Source: Acholeplasmataceae bacterium
Lineage (GTDB): Bacteria > Bacillota_I > Bacilli_A > Acholeplasmatales > Acholeplasmataceae
Direction of reading: 5' to 3'
Length of the DNA stretch: 15,641 bases
Assembly: GCA_030656435.1 (NCBI GenBank)
Contig: JAUSOA010000122.1
Span: forward strand, 1-15,641
Shown: positions 6,444 to 14,249 of the stretch, one piece after another
How positions within the stretch are numbered: position 1 is the first letter of the stretch
Layout of the letters: each line of letters starts with the position of its first letter
Position numbers and translations under genes: made by a program
Notes under the pieces: model-generated
Databases searched by the model: none
What the model saw: only the letters and a program-made list of their open reading frames with translations
What the model was told of the DNA's origin: nothing

Positions 6444-8948
6444 ATGTCAACTAAAAAATCAATACAACTTAAAACTAATGATGGATATTACTTTCCTCTT
6501 TTTAATCTAAGTGGACTTAGAAGTTCGATTACTCCTTTTTTTGGCGGAGATTTAAAGCTTGATCAGCATCATTATGCTTTAGAACCAACAACAGAAGTTG
6601 ATTTGTATAATAACATTTTCTCAAGAAATGTCGTTTTTAAAATTGATGGCTCTTTATACTTTTTAAACGGTCAAACAGCACTTCAGCAGCAAGACGAACT
6701 CACCTATGAAGCAGACCTTCTTTATCAAAGAGTAGTAAGAAATAACCAATTATTAAAGCTAGATGTCATTTCCTATATTCCACTTGATGCCAATCTTGAA
6801 CTTCATGAAATCAAAATAACGAATCAAGCATCACGTTCATTTCAATTAGAGGTAACAACTGCGATTCCAATTTATGCGAGAAGTGCAGATAATTTAAGAG
6901 ATCATCGCCACGTGACCTCATTACTCAATCAAATAGAGGTTGTTGACCACGGTATTTTAGTTGAACCTACTTTATCATTTGATGAAAGAGGTCATCAAAA
7001 AAATGACACTATCTATAGCGTCTTTGCAGCATCAGAATCACTTACACCAAGAGGATACATTCCAGTCCTTGATGATTATATCAAGGGTGGGTCACTTCAC
7101 TTTCCAAAGGGTTTATCAAAACTATCGCCCCTAGGGACAGTAGTGAATGGATATGAGGCTATCGGTGCAATCGGATTTAATGAAATCACATTGAAGCCAG
7201 GAGAAACGATAACACTTTATTTATCGATTGGGATTCATCAATCAAAAAATCAAGCAATACTTGATGCAAAAAGATATTTAAATGTGTCTAACTTCTATGA
7301 CGGACTTGAAAAATCAGTGAACTTTTTTCAAAACTACGTATCCGGACTGAAATTTGAGACTACAGATTGTGAAACCAGTAAACAATTATCATGGGTTGTC
7401 CTACAACCGATGCTGAGAAGATATTTTGGAAACTCCTATTTACCACATCACGACTACGGTCACGGTGGAAGAGGTTGGAGAGATTTATGGCAGGATCTAT
7501 TATCACTCATCATGATGAATGATGATTCTGTTATTGATTTACTTTATAACAATTTCCAAGGAGTTAGAATTGATGGATCGAATGCAACCATCATTGGAGA
7601 TAAACCAGGTGAGTTTAAAGCAGACCGCAATATGATTACACGCGTCTGGTCTGATCATGGTGCTTGGCCACTACTCACTACAAAAATGTATATTGATGAG
7701 ACAGGAAAAATCGATTTACTACTTAAAAAACAATATTATTTCATGGATCAATTCACGCACTACACCAAAAAAACAAGACTCTATCAAAAAAACATTCAAA
7801 CCGATTTAAAGGGTAAACCTTATCAAGGCACGATTCTAGAGCATTTACTACTTCAAAATCTTGTAGGTCATCATAATATTGGAGACCATGGATTTGTTAG
7901 ACTTGAGGATGCAGACTGGAATGATGGTCTAGATATGGCACATGACAAGGGAGAAACCATAGCCTTCACACATATGTATGCCAGTAACTTAGAGCTTTTA
8001 GCAAATATGATTTCAAAATTAGAGATCGATGAAATTGAGATTTTCAAGGATTTAGCGTTGTTGCTAGAGGAAACACCCAATTTAAGTCATTTCTTTGATT
8101 CAGTTGCCCAGTTTAGTGGTGTTACCATCAAAATGAAGAAAAATGACTTAGTCGAAATCCTGAAAAATCTTGCATCACAAAGAATTTCACACCTGCATGA
8201 GCATGCATTCTTCAATGAAAGATATCAAAGCTATTTCAATAATGATGGAGTCGATGTCGATAGCGAAAACACGATGAACTTGACTGGTCAAACGATGGCT
8301 TTACTGTCTCAAACAGCATCTCCAACCCAAGCGGGATTTATTGCAAGTAAAACAAGAGACCTCCTTTTTAATGAACAAATAGGAGGATATAAGCTTAACA
8401 GTAACTATAATCAAGTCTTAACTAATATGGGTAGAGCTTATGGCTTCGCCTATGGGCATAAGGAAAATGGAGCAGTATTTTCTCACATGGCAGTGATGTA
8501 TGCCTATGGTTTATATCAATATAACCTAGTTTCCTATGGAAGAGAAACGTTCATGTCATTACTTAAACGCGCACAATCTAGTGAATCGAAGGTATTCTTA
8601 GGTATTCCGGAATACTTTAATGATCGTGGAGTTGGGATGTATACCTACCTAACAGGTTCTGCATCATGGATGCTAAAGCTGATACGAACTGAAGTCTTTG
8701 GTATACAAATGGATTATGGGAAGCTTAGACTTTCACCTAAATTAAAAAAAGAAGATTTTATTAATCATCAAGCAAGTATTACTACATACCTATTTAACGA
8801 GTTAAGAAAAGTGACCTATCATAATAAAAAATCGCTTGATTTTGGATTCTATAGAATAGAGTCAATCCAAGTGAACGGAAAATCAGTTCAAAATGAATTT
8901 ACACAAATAGATGGCGATATCGAGGTGATTTTAGATGAAATTTTATGA
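6444..8948 (+). CDS. GH94 disaccharide phosphorylase, probably laminaribiose phosphorylase
   Basis: The 834-aa protein has the GH94 plan: an N-terminal beta-sandwich (about residues 1-270), a linker, then an (alpha/alpha)6 catalytic barrel. Visible motifs are GGRGWRDLWQDLL (341-353), WSDHGAWP (402-409) and DADWNDGLD (489-497); the DWND block holds the family's general acid Asp. Inverting GH94 enzymes use phosphate to split beta-glucosyl disaccharides into alpha-glucose-1-phosphate and a sugar. Cellobiose, chitobiose and laminaribiose enzymes share this fold, and the length fits the disaccharide enzymes. Laminaribiose is favoured by the GH16 in the same operon and by the characterised Acholeplasma laidlawii enzyme; cellobiose stays possible. 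No signal peptide: cytoplasmic. It is the first gene of an operator-controlled operon and overlaps the cupin gene by 14 nt. Confidence 0.88.
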   Translation: MSTKKSIQLKTNDGYYFPLFNLSGLRSSITPFFGGDLKLDQHHYALEPTTEVDLYNNIFSRNVVFKIDGSLYFLNGQTALQQQDELTYEADLLYQRVVRNNQLLKLDVISYIPLDANLELHEIKITNQASRSFQLEVTTAIPIYARSADNLRDHRHVTSLLNQIEVVDHGILVEPTLSFDERGHQKNDTIYSVFAASESLTPRGYIPVLDDYIKGGSLHFPKGLSKLSPLGTVVNGYEAIGAIGFNEITLKPGETITLYLSIGIHQSKNQAILDAKRYLNVSNFYDGLEKSVNFFQNYVSGLKFETTDCETSKQLSWVVLQPMLRRYFGNSYLPHHDYGHGGRGWRDLWQDLLSLIMMNDDSVIDLLYNNFQGVRIDGSNATIIGDKPGEFKADRNMITRVWSDHGAWPLLTTKMYIDETGKIDLLLKKQYYFMDQFTHYTKKTRLYQKNIQTDLKGKPYQGTILEHLLLQNLVGHHNIGDHGFVRLEDADWNDGLDMAHDKGETIAFTHMYASNLELLANMISKLEIDEIEIFKDLALLLEETPNLSHFFDSVAQFSGVTIKMKKNDLVEILKNLASQRISHLHEHAFFNERYQSYFNNDGVDVDSENTMNLTGQTMALLSQTASPTQAGFIASKTRDLLFNEQIGGYKLNSNYNQVLTNMGRAYGFAYGHKENGAVFSHMAVMYAYGLYQYNLVSYGRETFMSLLKRAQSSESKVFLGIPEYFNDRGVGMYTYLTGSASWMLKLIRTEVFGIQMDYGKLRLSPKLKKEDFINHQASITTYLFNELRKVTYHNKKSLDFGFYRIESIQVNGKSVQNEFTQIDGDIEVILDEIL

Positions 8949-9351
8949 TACATATGACTTTAAAGGCATCGGGTATGAAAAGCTCTTTCATCACCAAAAT
9001 TGGCGCGTAGCAATTTTAAACTACATCGAGGAGCTTGAACTTGACCAAATCGTTTATGTTGAATCACACGATTTAACAGATGAGGTGTTTGTTCTACTTT
9101 CAGGAACTTGTCATATGTTTTTTGCAGAAATAGAAAACCAACGAGTTAAAGATGTAACCTGCCTATCCTTAGAACAAAATAAAGTATATAAAATTCCAAT
9201 GGGAGTCTATCACACACATACATTAAGCAGTGATGCAAAGCTTTTAATCATTGAAGAAGAAAATACTTGCTATGAAAATTCTCCAAGGATCTATTTAACA
9301 CCTGAAGAAAAGAAAATGATGAATGACAAATTTAAGGAGCAATGTAGATGA
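8935..9351 (+). CDS. Small cupin-domain protein of unknown function
   Basis: The 138-aa product is a single cupin barrel. The first motif is a variant in which ExH (43-45), four residues, Glu50, six residues and Gly57 match the cupin pattern, except that the first His is Glu. The second motif, PMGVYH (88-93), matches PxGxxH exactly. A metal site from His45, Glu50 and His93 is therefore possible. The N-terminus (FYDTYDFKGIGYEKLF) resembles small cupins beside glycosidases in gut Firmicutes, from memory. It overlaps GH94 by 14 nt (start with Shine-Dalgarno GAGGTG at 8921-8926) and GH16 by 4 nt, so it is made together with the glucan enzymes. Sugar binding, sugar isomerisation or a sensor role are all guesses; no function is known to me. 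Confidence 0.8.
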   Translation: MKFYDTYDFKGIGYEKLFHHQNWRVAILNYIEELELDQIVYVESHDLTDEVFVLLSGTCHMFFAEIENQRVKDVTCLSLEQNKVYKIPMGVYHTHTLSSDAKLLIIEEENTCYENSPRIYLTPEEKKMMNDKFKEQCR

Positions 9352-10070
9352 CTTATAAGCTTTTATGGGAAGACACCTTTGAAAAAGACGGTAGTCCAGA
9401 TGAATCCATATGGAATCTTGAAACGGGTGGACATGGATTTGGCAACAATGAATTTCAATTTTACACCAATCATAGTAAGAATGCATTCATAAAGGATGGA
9501 ATCCTAAATATTGTTAGCTATAAGGAACCCTATGAAAATAGAGAGTATACCTCAGCTAAACTCACTACGAAAAATAAAAAAAGTATAATGCATGGAAGAA
9601 TTGAAGTTAGTGCGAAAATTCCTGAAGGATTTGGAACCTGGCCAGCAATTTGGCTTTTGGGAAACAATATGAAGGAAGTTGGTTGGCCGCTTTGTGGAGA
9701 AATTGACATGATGGAACATGTTGGAAGATATCCAAATCAAATTCATTTTTCACTCCATACAAAGACCTTCAATTTCCATTTACAAAATCAAAGAACTGAA
9801 GTTGTAGAAGTCCCTAGTTTATTCGATGATTTTCATGAATTCGCCATTGAATGGACAGAGGATGACATCACATTTTTTCTAGATAAAAAAGAGCATCAAA
9901 AATTCTCAAAAGTACATGGTGATACCAATGCTGAATGGCCATTCAATCAAGGGTTTTACCTCATTTTAAACCTAGCAATAGGGGGCAATTGGGGTGGAGC
10001 AGTTGACGACAATATTTTCCCTTCAACAATTCAATTTAAGTACGTAAAAGTATACGAAAGAAGTGAATAA
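9348..10070 (+). CDS. GH16 endo-beta-1,3-glucanase (laminarinase-like), without signal peptide
   Basis: The 240-aa protein is a bare GH16 jelly-roll domain. It starts with LLWEDTFEKDG, carries YTSAKLTTKNK and HGRIEVSAKIPEG, and has the catalytic block GEIDMMEHVG at residues 117-126: nucleophile Glu118, Asp120 and acid/base Glu123 (ExDxxE type, as in bacterial laminarinases). FYLILNLAIGGNWGG near the C-terminus is also typical. Such enzymes cut internal beta-1,3-glucosyl bonds of laminarin or mixed-linkage glucan and are normally exported. Here residue 1 starts directly at the domain and no hydrophobic leader exists, so it should be cytoplasmic and act on imported oligosaccharides. It overlaps the cupin gene by 4 nt (ATGA), with Shine-Dalgarno AAGGAG (9334-9339). 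One base separates its stop from the preferred start of regulator B. Confidence 0.92.
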   Translation: MTYKLLWEDTFEKDGSPDESIWNLETGGHGFGNNEFQFYTNHSKNAFIKDGILNIVSYKEPYENREYTSAKLTTKNKKSIMHGRIEVSAKIPEGFGTWPAIWLLGNNMKEVGWPLCGEIDMMEHVGRYPNQIHFSLHTKTFNFHLQNQRTEVVEVPSLFDDFHEFAIEWTEDDITFFLDKKEHQKFSKVHGDTNAEWPFNQGFYLILNLAIGGNWGGAVDDNIFPSTIQFKYVKVYERSE

Positions 10071-10071
10071 A

Positions 10072-11094
10072 TTGACTAAAAAAAGAACAATCTACACAAT
10101 TGCAGATGAACTGAATCTAGCACCAGGAACAATCTCAAAGGTTATTAACAAGACGGGTAATGTCAGCGATCTAACTAGAGAAAGAGTGCTTGCCTATATT
10201 AAAGAAGTTGGATACGTTCCGGCATCGAGTGCAAGAATGCTAAAATCGAAAAGAACCTATACGGTAGGTATTGTATTTACTGAAGAATCTGATGTTGGAC
10301 TAGAACATTCATTTTTCTCGAGTATTCTTCAACATTTTAAAACCTACGTTGAAAAGGAAGGTTATGAGCTCTCCTTCATCGTGAAAAAATTAGGAAAACA
10401 TGAACTTTCCTATTATGAATGGTGCATCAACAAGCGTGTAGATGGAGTCTATCTTGTGGTAGGTAACTATACCGATCAAGGGCTCTATGAACTCGTAAAG
10501 AGTGGTATTCCATGTGTATCTACAGATATGCTATTACCAGGAATGCACACAGTGATTAGCGATAACGATCAAGGGATTAGAATAACACTAGAATATATTA
10601 AGAATCATTTAAAGAAACAACGTGTTTCGATGATATCTGGTCCGATTTCCTCTAAAGCTTTCAATGAACGTCTGGTAGCGTACCAGAATTATGTATCTAA
10701 ATTGTCCTTGACAAGCGATTTAAATTCAGTGGTTTTCGCTGAAAGCTTTGGTTTTACCAGTGGTTATAACGCAGTAAAAAAATTATTAAGTCAAATGAAT
10801 GAAAAACCAGAAGTCATTTTAGTCGCTTCTGATGACATCGCACTCGGTGCTTTAAAGGGATTAAGGGACATGGATTTAAACGTTCCAGAAGATATTCAAG
10901 TGATTGGATTTGATGATATTGCGTTTGCAAAGCATTTCACACCATCCCTGACAACGATCGCGCAGGATAGAAAACTTTTGGGTGAAACCGCAGCAAAACT
11001 TTTAATCCAATTGATGGAAAATCCAGATCAAGAAGTCGATGAGGTAGTTAAACTACCAGTCGAATTAATCATTAGAGATTCTACGAAAGTATAA
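10072..11094 (+). CDS. LacI/GalR-family transcriptional regulator B
   Basis: A second complete LacI-family protein (340 aa) and an obvious paralogue of regulator A. Shared blocks include ELNLAP.TISK, LEHSFFSSILQ versus FEHPFFSRILQ, VDGV, VIGFDD and PSLTTIAQD. The recognition helix is APGTISKVINK, only one residue different from regulator A across APxTISK, and the hinge is SSARML with Leu57. The TTG at 10072 is preferred: AGAAGTG (10059-10065) acts as a modest Shine-Dalgarno 6 nt away, and the in-frame GTG at 10063 lies inside it, the same arrangement as regulator A. The gene is the last of the GH94 operon, so its own amount should rise with induction, a negative feedback layout. It lies directly before the promoter of the next operon. 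Likely inducer: a beta-1,3-gluco-oligosaccharide or product (inference). Confidence 0.92.
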   Translation: MTKKRTIYTIADELNLAPGTISKVINKTGNVSDLTRERVLAYIKEVGYVPASSARMLKSKRTYTVGIVFTEESDVGLEHSFFSSILQHFKTYVEKEGYELSFIVKKLGKHELSYYEWCINKRVDGVYLVVGNYTDQGLYELVKSGIPCVSTDMLLPGMHTVISDNDQGIRITLEYIKNHLKKQRVSMISGPISSKAFNERLVAYQNYVSKLSLTSDLNSVVFAESFGFTSGYNAVKKLLSQMNEKPEVILVASDDIALGALKGLRDMDLNVPEDIQVIGFDDIAFAKHFTPSLTTIAQDRKLLGETAAKLLIQLMENPDQEVDEVVKLPVELIIRDSTKV

Positions 11095-11108
11095 AAAATA
11101 GCATAGAT

Positions 11109-11126
11109 ATTGAAAACGGTTCCACA
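11109..11126. promoter_or_regulatory. Operator 5: cre-like/LacI-type site over the -35 box
   Basis: ATTGAAAACGGTTCCACA is centred on CG at 11117-11118. It is a poor copy of the GGAAA.CG.TTTCC palindrome, but TTGAAAACGGTTCCA fits every fixed position of the Bacillus CcpA cre consensus WTGNAANCGNWNNCW. It covers the -35 hexamer, so binding of either a local LacI protein or CcpA would repress. Confidence 0.6.
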
Positions 11127-11139
11127 TTTGTGGTATGAT
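11110..11139 (+). promoter_or_regulatory. Promoter of the GH161-like phosphorylase operon
   Basis: TTGAAA (11110-11115), an 18-nt spacer and an extended -10 TGGTATGAT (11131-11139). The predicted start is near 11146. It is flanked by operator 5 over the -35 and operator 6 in the leader. Confidence 0.72.
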
Positions 11140-11153
11140 AATAATAAGCTAAC

Positions 11154-11171
11154 AAAGAAACCGATTTCCTT
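11154..11171. promoter_or_regulatory. LacI-type operator 6 (leader of the GH161-like gene)
   Basis: AAAGAAACCGATTTCCTT, centred on CG at 11162-11163, shares GAAACCGATTTCC with operator 4. It ends at the Shine-Dalgarno GGAGG (11172-11176) and lies 45 bp centre to centre from operator 5. Confidence 0.72.
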
Positions 11172-11180
11172 GGAGGAAAT

Positions 11181-14100
11181 ATGAACACAAAAGAAATGGT
11201 TGAATACACAATTTTAGATTACCAAAAACAAAAAACCTTCTCTAGCTTCCTAAGTGGAATCGCTGGGAAAATGGGAATTCCGCTATGGTCATTTTACGTC
11301 AATCGCGGACAACTCATCTCATCATTTGGGATTAGAGATAAAAATGGAGCAATGATGGAATTCTTTCCAGCAAACAACGCTTACCATTTTGTTTCACGCA
11401 TTGGCTTTCGTACATTCATTAAAGTGAATGGTGAGGTTTACGAATTCTTCAAAGAAAAAAATGCCAATCAAAGCTTAATCATTAAGCAAGAAAGTGTATC
11501 AATTGTTGAGAAGAATGTTGCAATTGGTATCGAATTAAAGATAACCTACTTCACACTTCCAAATGAAAGTGTTGCGGGATTAACCAGAAAAGTAGAAATA
11601 AAGAATATAGATGGAAAACCAAAGGATATCGAAGTTATTGATGGTTTAGCTCAAATGCTTCCTTCAGGCATCGATTATGGTGGATACAAGGCAATATCGA
11701 ATTTACTTCAAAGCTGGATGTCATCCATTCATGAAGAAAATTACGTATTTTACAAGCTTAGAGCATCAACTGATGATTCAGCTGAAGTGAATATGGTTTT
11801 AGATGGAAATTTCTATTTCACATCATCTAACCAAAAACCATTTTATATTAGTGACTATAAACTTATCTTTAATGAAGATTTAAGTTTAGAAACACCCTAT
11901 GGCTTTATCCAAAATAACTTTGATCAATTGAAAAAAATCGATCAGGTCCATGTCAATCAAGTGCCTTGTGCAATGAGCGGTTTTCATTTCAATAATTTAA
12001 AGGAAGAATCATTCATTAGTGTGATTGGATACTCAAAGGACAAAGACAACCTAGGTAATCTTATCAACAAAATGAATTTACAGTATCTTTTAGCCAAAGA
12101 AATAGAAAACAAGAACATCCATGATGCAATTGTAGGAGCAATCGAAACTAAAACTTCAATGCCGATATTAGATGCATACTATAAACAGTCTTATCTAGAT
12201 AACGTGCTCCGCGGTGGAACACCAATGATTATCAAAACACTAGATGGTCAAATTGGATATCACCTCTATTCAAGAAAGCATGGAGATTTGGAAAGAGATT
12301 ATAATTTCTTTTCATTAGAACCCGCATTCTATTCTCAAGGAAACGGGAACTTTAGAGATGTTTTGCAAAACAGAAGAAACGATTTATTCTTCTACCCTGA
12401 GCTTGGCGATTTCAACATCTATCAATTCGTATCTTTGATACAAGCAGATGGATACAATCCACTATCAATTGAAGGTGTTAAATTCACATTTGATGGAAAT
12501 AAAGATAAATTCCCTAAAGTACTTCACGATTTATTTAAGGGTGAATTCACACCAGGTAATATCGCTACAAAGCTTTTCAATGAAGGATTAGAGATTGAAG
12601 AGACATTAAAAGAAGTTCTAAGAAACAGTCATGTATTGGTTAAAGCAGCATTCGGAGAAGGATATTGGGAGGATCATTTCACTTATTTATATGATTTAAT
12701 TGATTCTTATCTCTCGATTTATCCAGATCACCTAGAGGATTTACTTTTCAACAAGCAATTCCCGTTTTTCAAATCACCAGTCAAGGTCTTGCCAAGAAAC
12801 CTAAAATATGTGAAAACTAAGGATGGTAAAATTAGGCAGTATGGAGCAATCCATCACGCTAAGGGTGCTCATGACGGTTGGTTAGAAAATGATAATGGTA
12901 AAATAAAGGTGAACCTTTACGGTAAACTATTAACTCTTGTATTGAACAAATTTGGACATTTAGATCCCTACGGTATTGGATTATCCTACGAAGGGAATAA
13001 ACCTGGATGGAATGATGCCATGAACGGGGTTCCTGGACTCTTTGGGTCAGGCGTATCAGAGACTGTTGAGCTTCTAAAGATTGTACAGTTTATGATTTTA
13101 GTATCCAAGGACAATCAAGAACGTAATGTTACCTTATTAAAATCAACAGATAAGCTTGCACATGCATACATGCATTTAACCAATAAAGATGATTATTCAA
13201 ATTGGGACGAGCGCATGACACATCTAGAAACCTACCGCGATGAACTAGATGGCAAACAAGAACTCGTTGCCAATCACGTAGAGCACTACAACAATTTATT
13301 ACTTCTTATTGAAACCAAATTAAAGAATGCACTTGCAAAGGCTAAAAAAATTAACAGTGTTTATCCAACCTATATCACCTATGAAGCGAAAACCTATATA
13401 GATATTCTAGATAGTGAAGGAAAGCCTGTCATTGGCGAGTACGGACTACCTGTAGTCAAAGTGACATCATTTGATATCAAGCCACTTCCAATCTTCTTAG
13501 AGGCTCCAGCAAGATATTTAAAGGGGTTATCAGAAAAGAAGGAAGCCAAAGAAATCTATGAAACCATTAAGAAAACAGGGCTTTATGATGAAAAACTAAA
13601 ATTCTATCAAACTTCAGTTTCCTTAGAGGACTATAACCATGAAATTGGAAGAATTAGAGCATTCACTGCAGGATGGCTAGAGCGAGAATCTAATTTCTTA
13701 CATATGACCTATAAATATTTACTCGGGCTGTTGAAGTCAGGATTATATAATGAATTCTTCAAGGAGATGGAAACGAATTACACATGCTTTATGGATCCAC
13801 ATGTCTACGGAAGATCTCCTATTGAAAACTCCAGTTTTCTCGCGACATCCTCCAATCCAGATCCTAAAAAGCATGGACAAGGATTTGTATCAAGACTTAC
13901 AGGCTCTACAGCAGAATTGTTATCGATGTGGAGATACATGTTTTTAGGGAATCACATCTTTGGAATGCAAAATGGACAGCTCTATTTCGAGCTTTCACCA
14001 AAGCTTCCAAAATCATTTTTCAAGGATGGTATCGTTACAGTCAAATTATTCAATAAGACTACGGTGACCTATCACGCAGTGGATGATATCGATACGTTTG

Positions 14101-14249
14101 ATGAAAACGCTTATATCGAAAAAATGACACTTCATAAAGAAAATGAACTTTGTGAGGTCGAGGGAAGTAAAGTATTTGGTCAGTGGACAAGGGACATCCG
14201 AGAAGGTCATGTCTTTAAAATAAATGTCTATATTAGAGGAGGAAAATAA
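11181..14249 (+). CDS. Large GH94-clan phosphorylase, probably a beta-1,3-oligoglucan phosphorylase (GH161/GH149-like)
   Basis: The 1022-aa cytoplasmic enzyme has a long N-terminal beta-rich part, a conserved QGNGNFRDVLQNRRND block (386-401), an (alpha/alpha)6-type barrel with KPGWNDAMNG (607-616), and a C-terminal region. WND with Asp612 lines up with the DWND general acid block of GH94, so it is a phosphorylase of the same superfamily but far longer than GH94 disaccharide enzymes. Length and motifs recall GH161 and GH149 beta-1,3-glucan oligosaccharide phosphorylases; a 1,2-beta-oligoglucan phosphorylase (long GH94) is the main alternative. In this locus, shortening laminari-oligosaccharides to glucose-1-phosphate plus laminaribiose for the GH94 enzyme is the natural role (inference). 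Shine-Dalgarno GGAGG lies 4 nt before ATG. The stop TAA directly touches the next ATG. No frameshift is seen. Confidence 0.8.
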   Translation: MNTKEMVEYTILDYQKQKTFSSFLSGIAGKMGIPLWSFYVNRGQLISSFGIRDKNGAMMEFFPANNAYHFVSRIGFRTFIKVNGEVYEFFKEKNANQSLIIKQESVSIVEKNVAIGIELKITYFTLPNESVAGLTRKVEIKNIDGKPKDIEVIDGLAQMLPSGIDYGGYKAISNLLQSWMSSIHEENYVFYKLRASTDDSAEVNMVLDGNFYFTSSNQKPFYISDYKLIFNEDLSLETPYGFIQNNFDQLKKIDQVHVNQVPCAMSGFHFNNLKEESFISVIGYSKDKDNLGNLINKMNLQYLLAKEIENKNIHDAIVGAIETKTSMPILDAYYKQSYLDNVLRGGTPMIIKTLDGQIGYHLYSRKHGDLERDYNFFSLEPAFYSQGNGNFRDVLQNRRNDLFFYPELGDFNIYQFVSLIQADGYNPLSIEGVKFTFDGNKDKFPKVLHDLFKGEFTPGNIATKLFNEGLEIEETLKEVLRNSHVLVKAAFGEGYWEDHFTYLYDLIDSYLSIYPDHLEDLLFNKQFPFFKSPVKVLPRNLKYVKTKDGKIRQYGAIHHAKGAHDGWLENDNGKIKVNLYGKLLTLVLNKFGHLDPYGIGLSYEGNKPGWNDAMNGVPGLFGSGVSETVELLKIVQFMILVSKDNQERNVTLLKSTDKLAHAYMHLTNKDDYSNWDERMTHLETYRDELDGKQELVANHVEHYNNLLLLIETKLKNALAKAKKINSVYPTYITYEAKTYIDILDSEGKPVIGEYGLPVVKVTSFDIKPLPIFLEAPARYLKGLSEKKEAKEIYETIKKTGLYDEKLKFYQTSVSLEDYNHEIGRIRAFTAGWLERESNFLHMTYKYLLGLLKSGLYNEFFKEMETNYTCFMDPHVYGRSPIENSSFLATSSNPDPKKHGQGFVSRLTGSTAELLSMWRYMFLGNHIFGMQNGQLYFELSPKLPKSFFKDGIVTVKLFNKTTVTYHAVDDIDTFDENAYIEKMTLHKENELCEVEGSKVFGQWTRDIREGHVFKINVYIRGGK

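Noticed and set aside
3505..9351. Possible TGA-as-tryptophan recoding, as in many Mollicutes.
   Set aside because: TGA closes three genes exactly at ATGA or coupled junctions, and all tryptophans in the glycosidase motifs are TGG.
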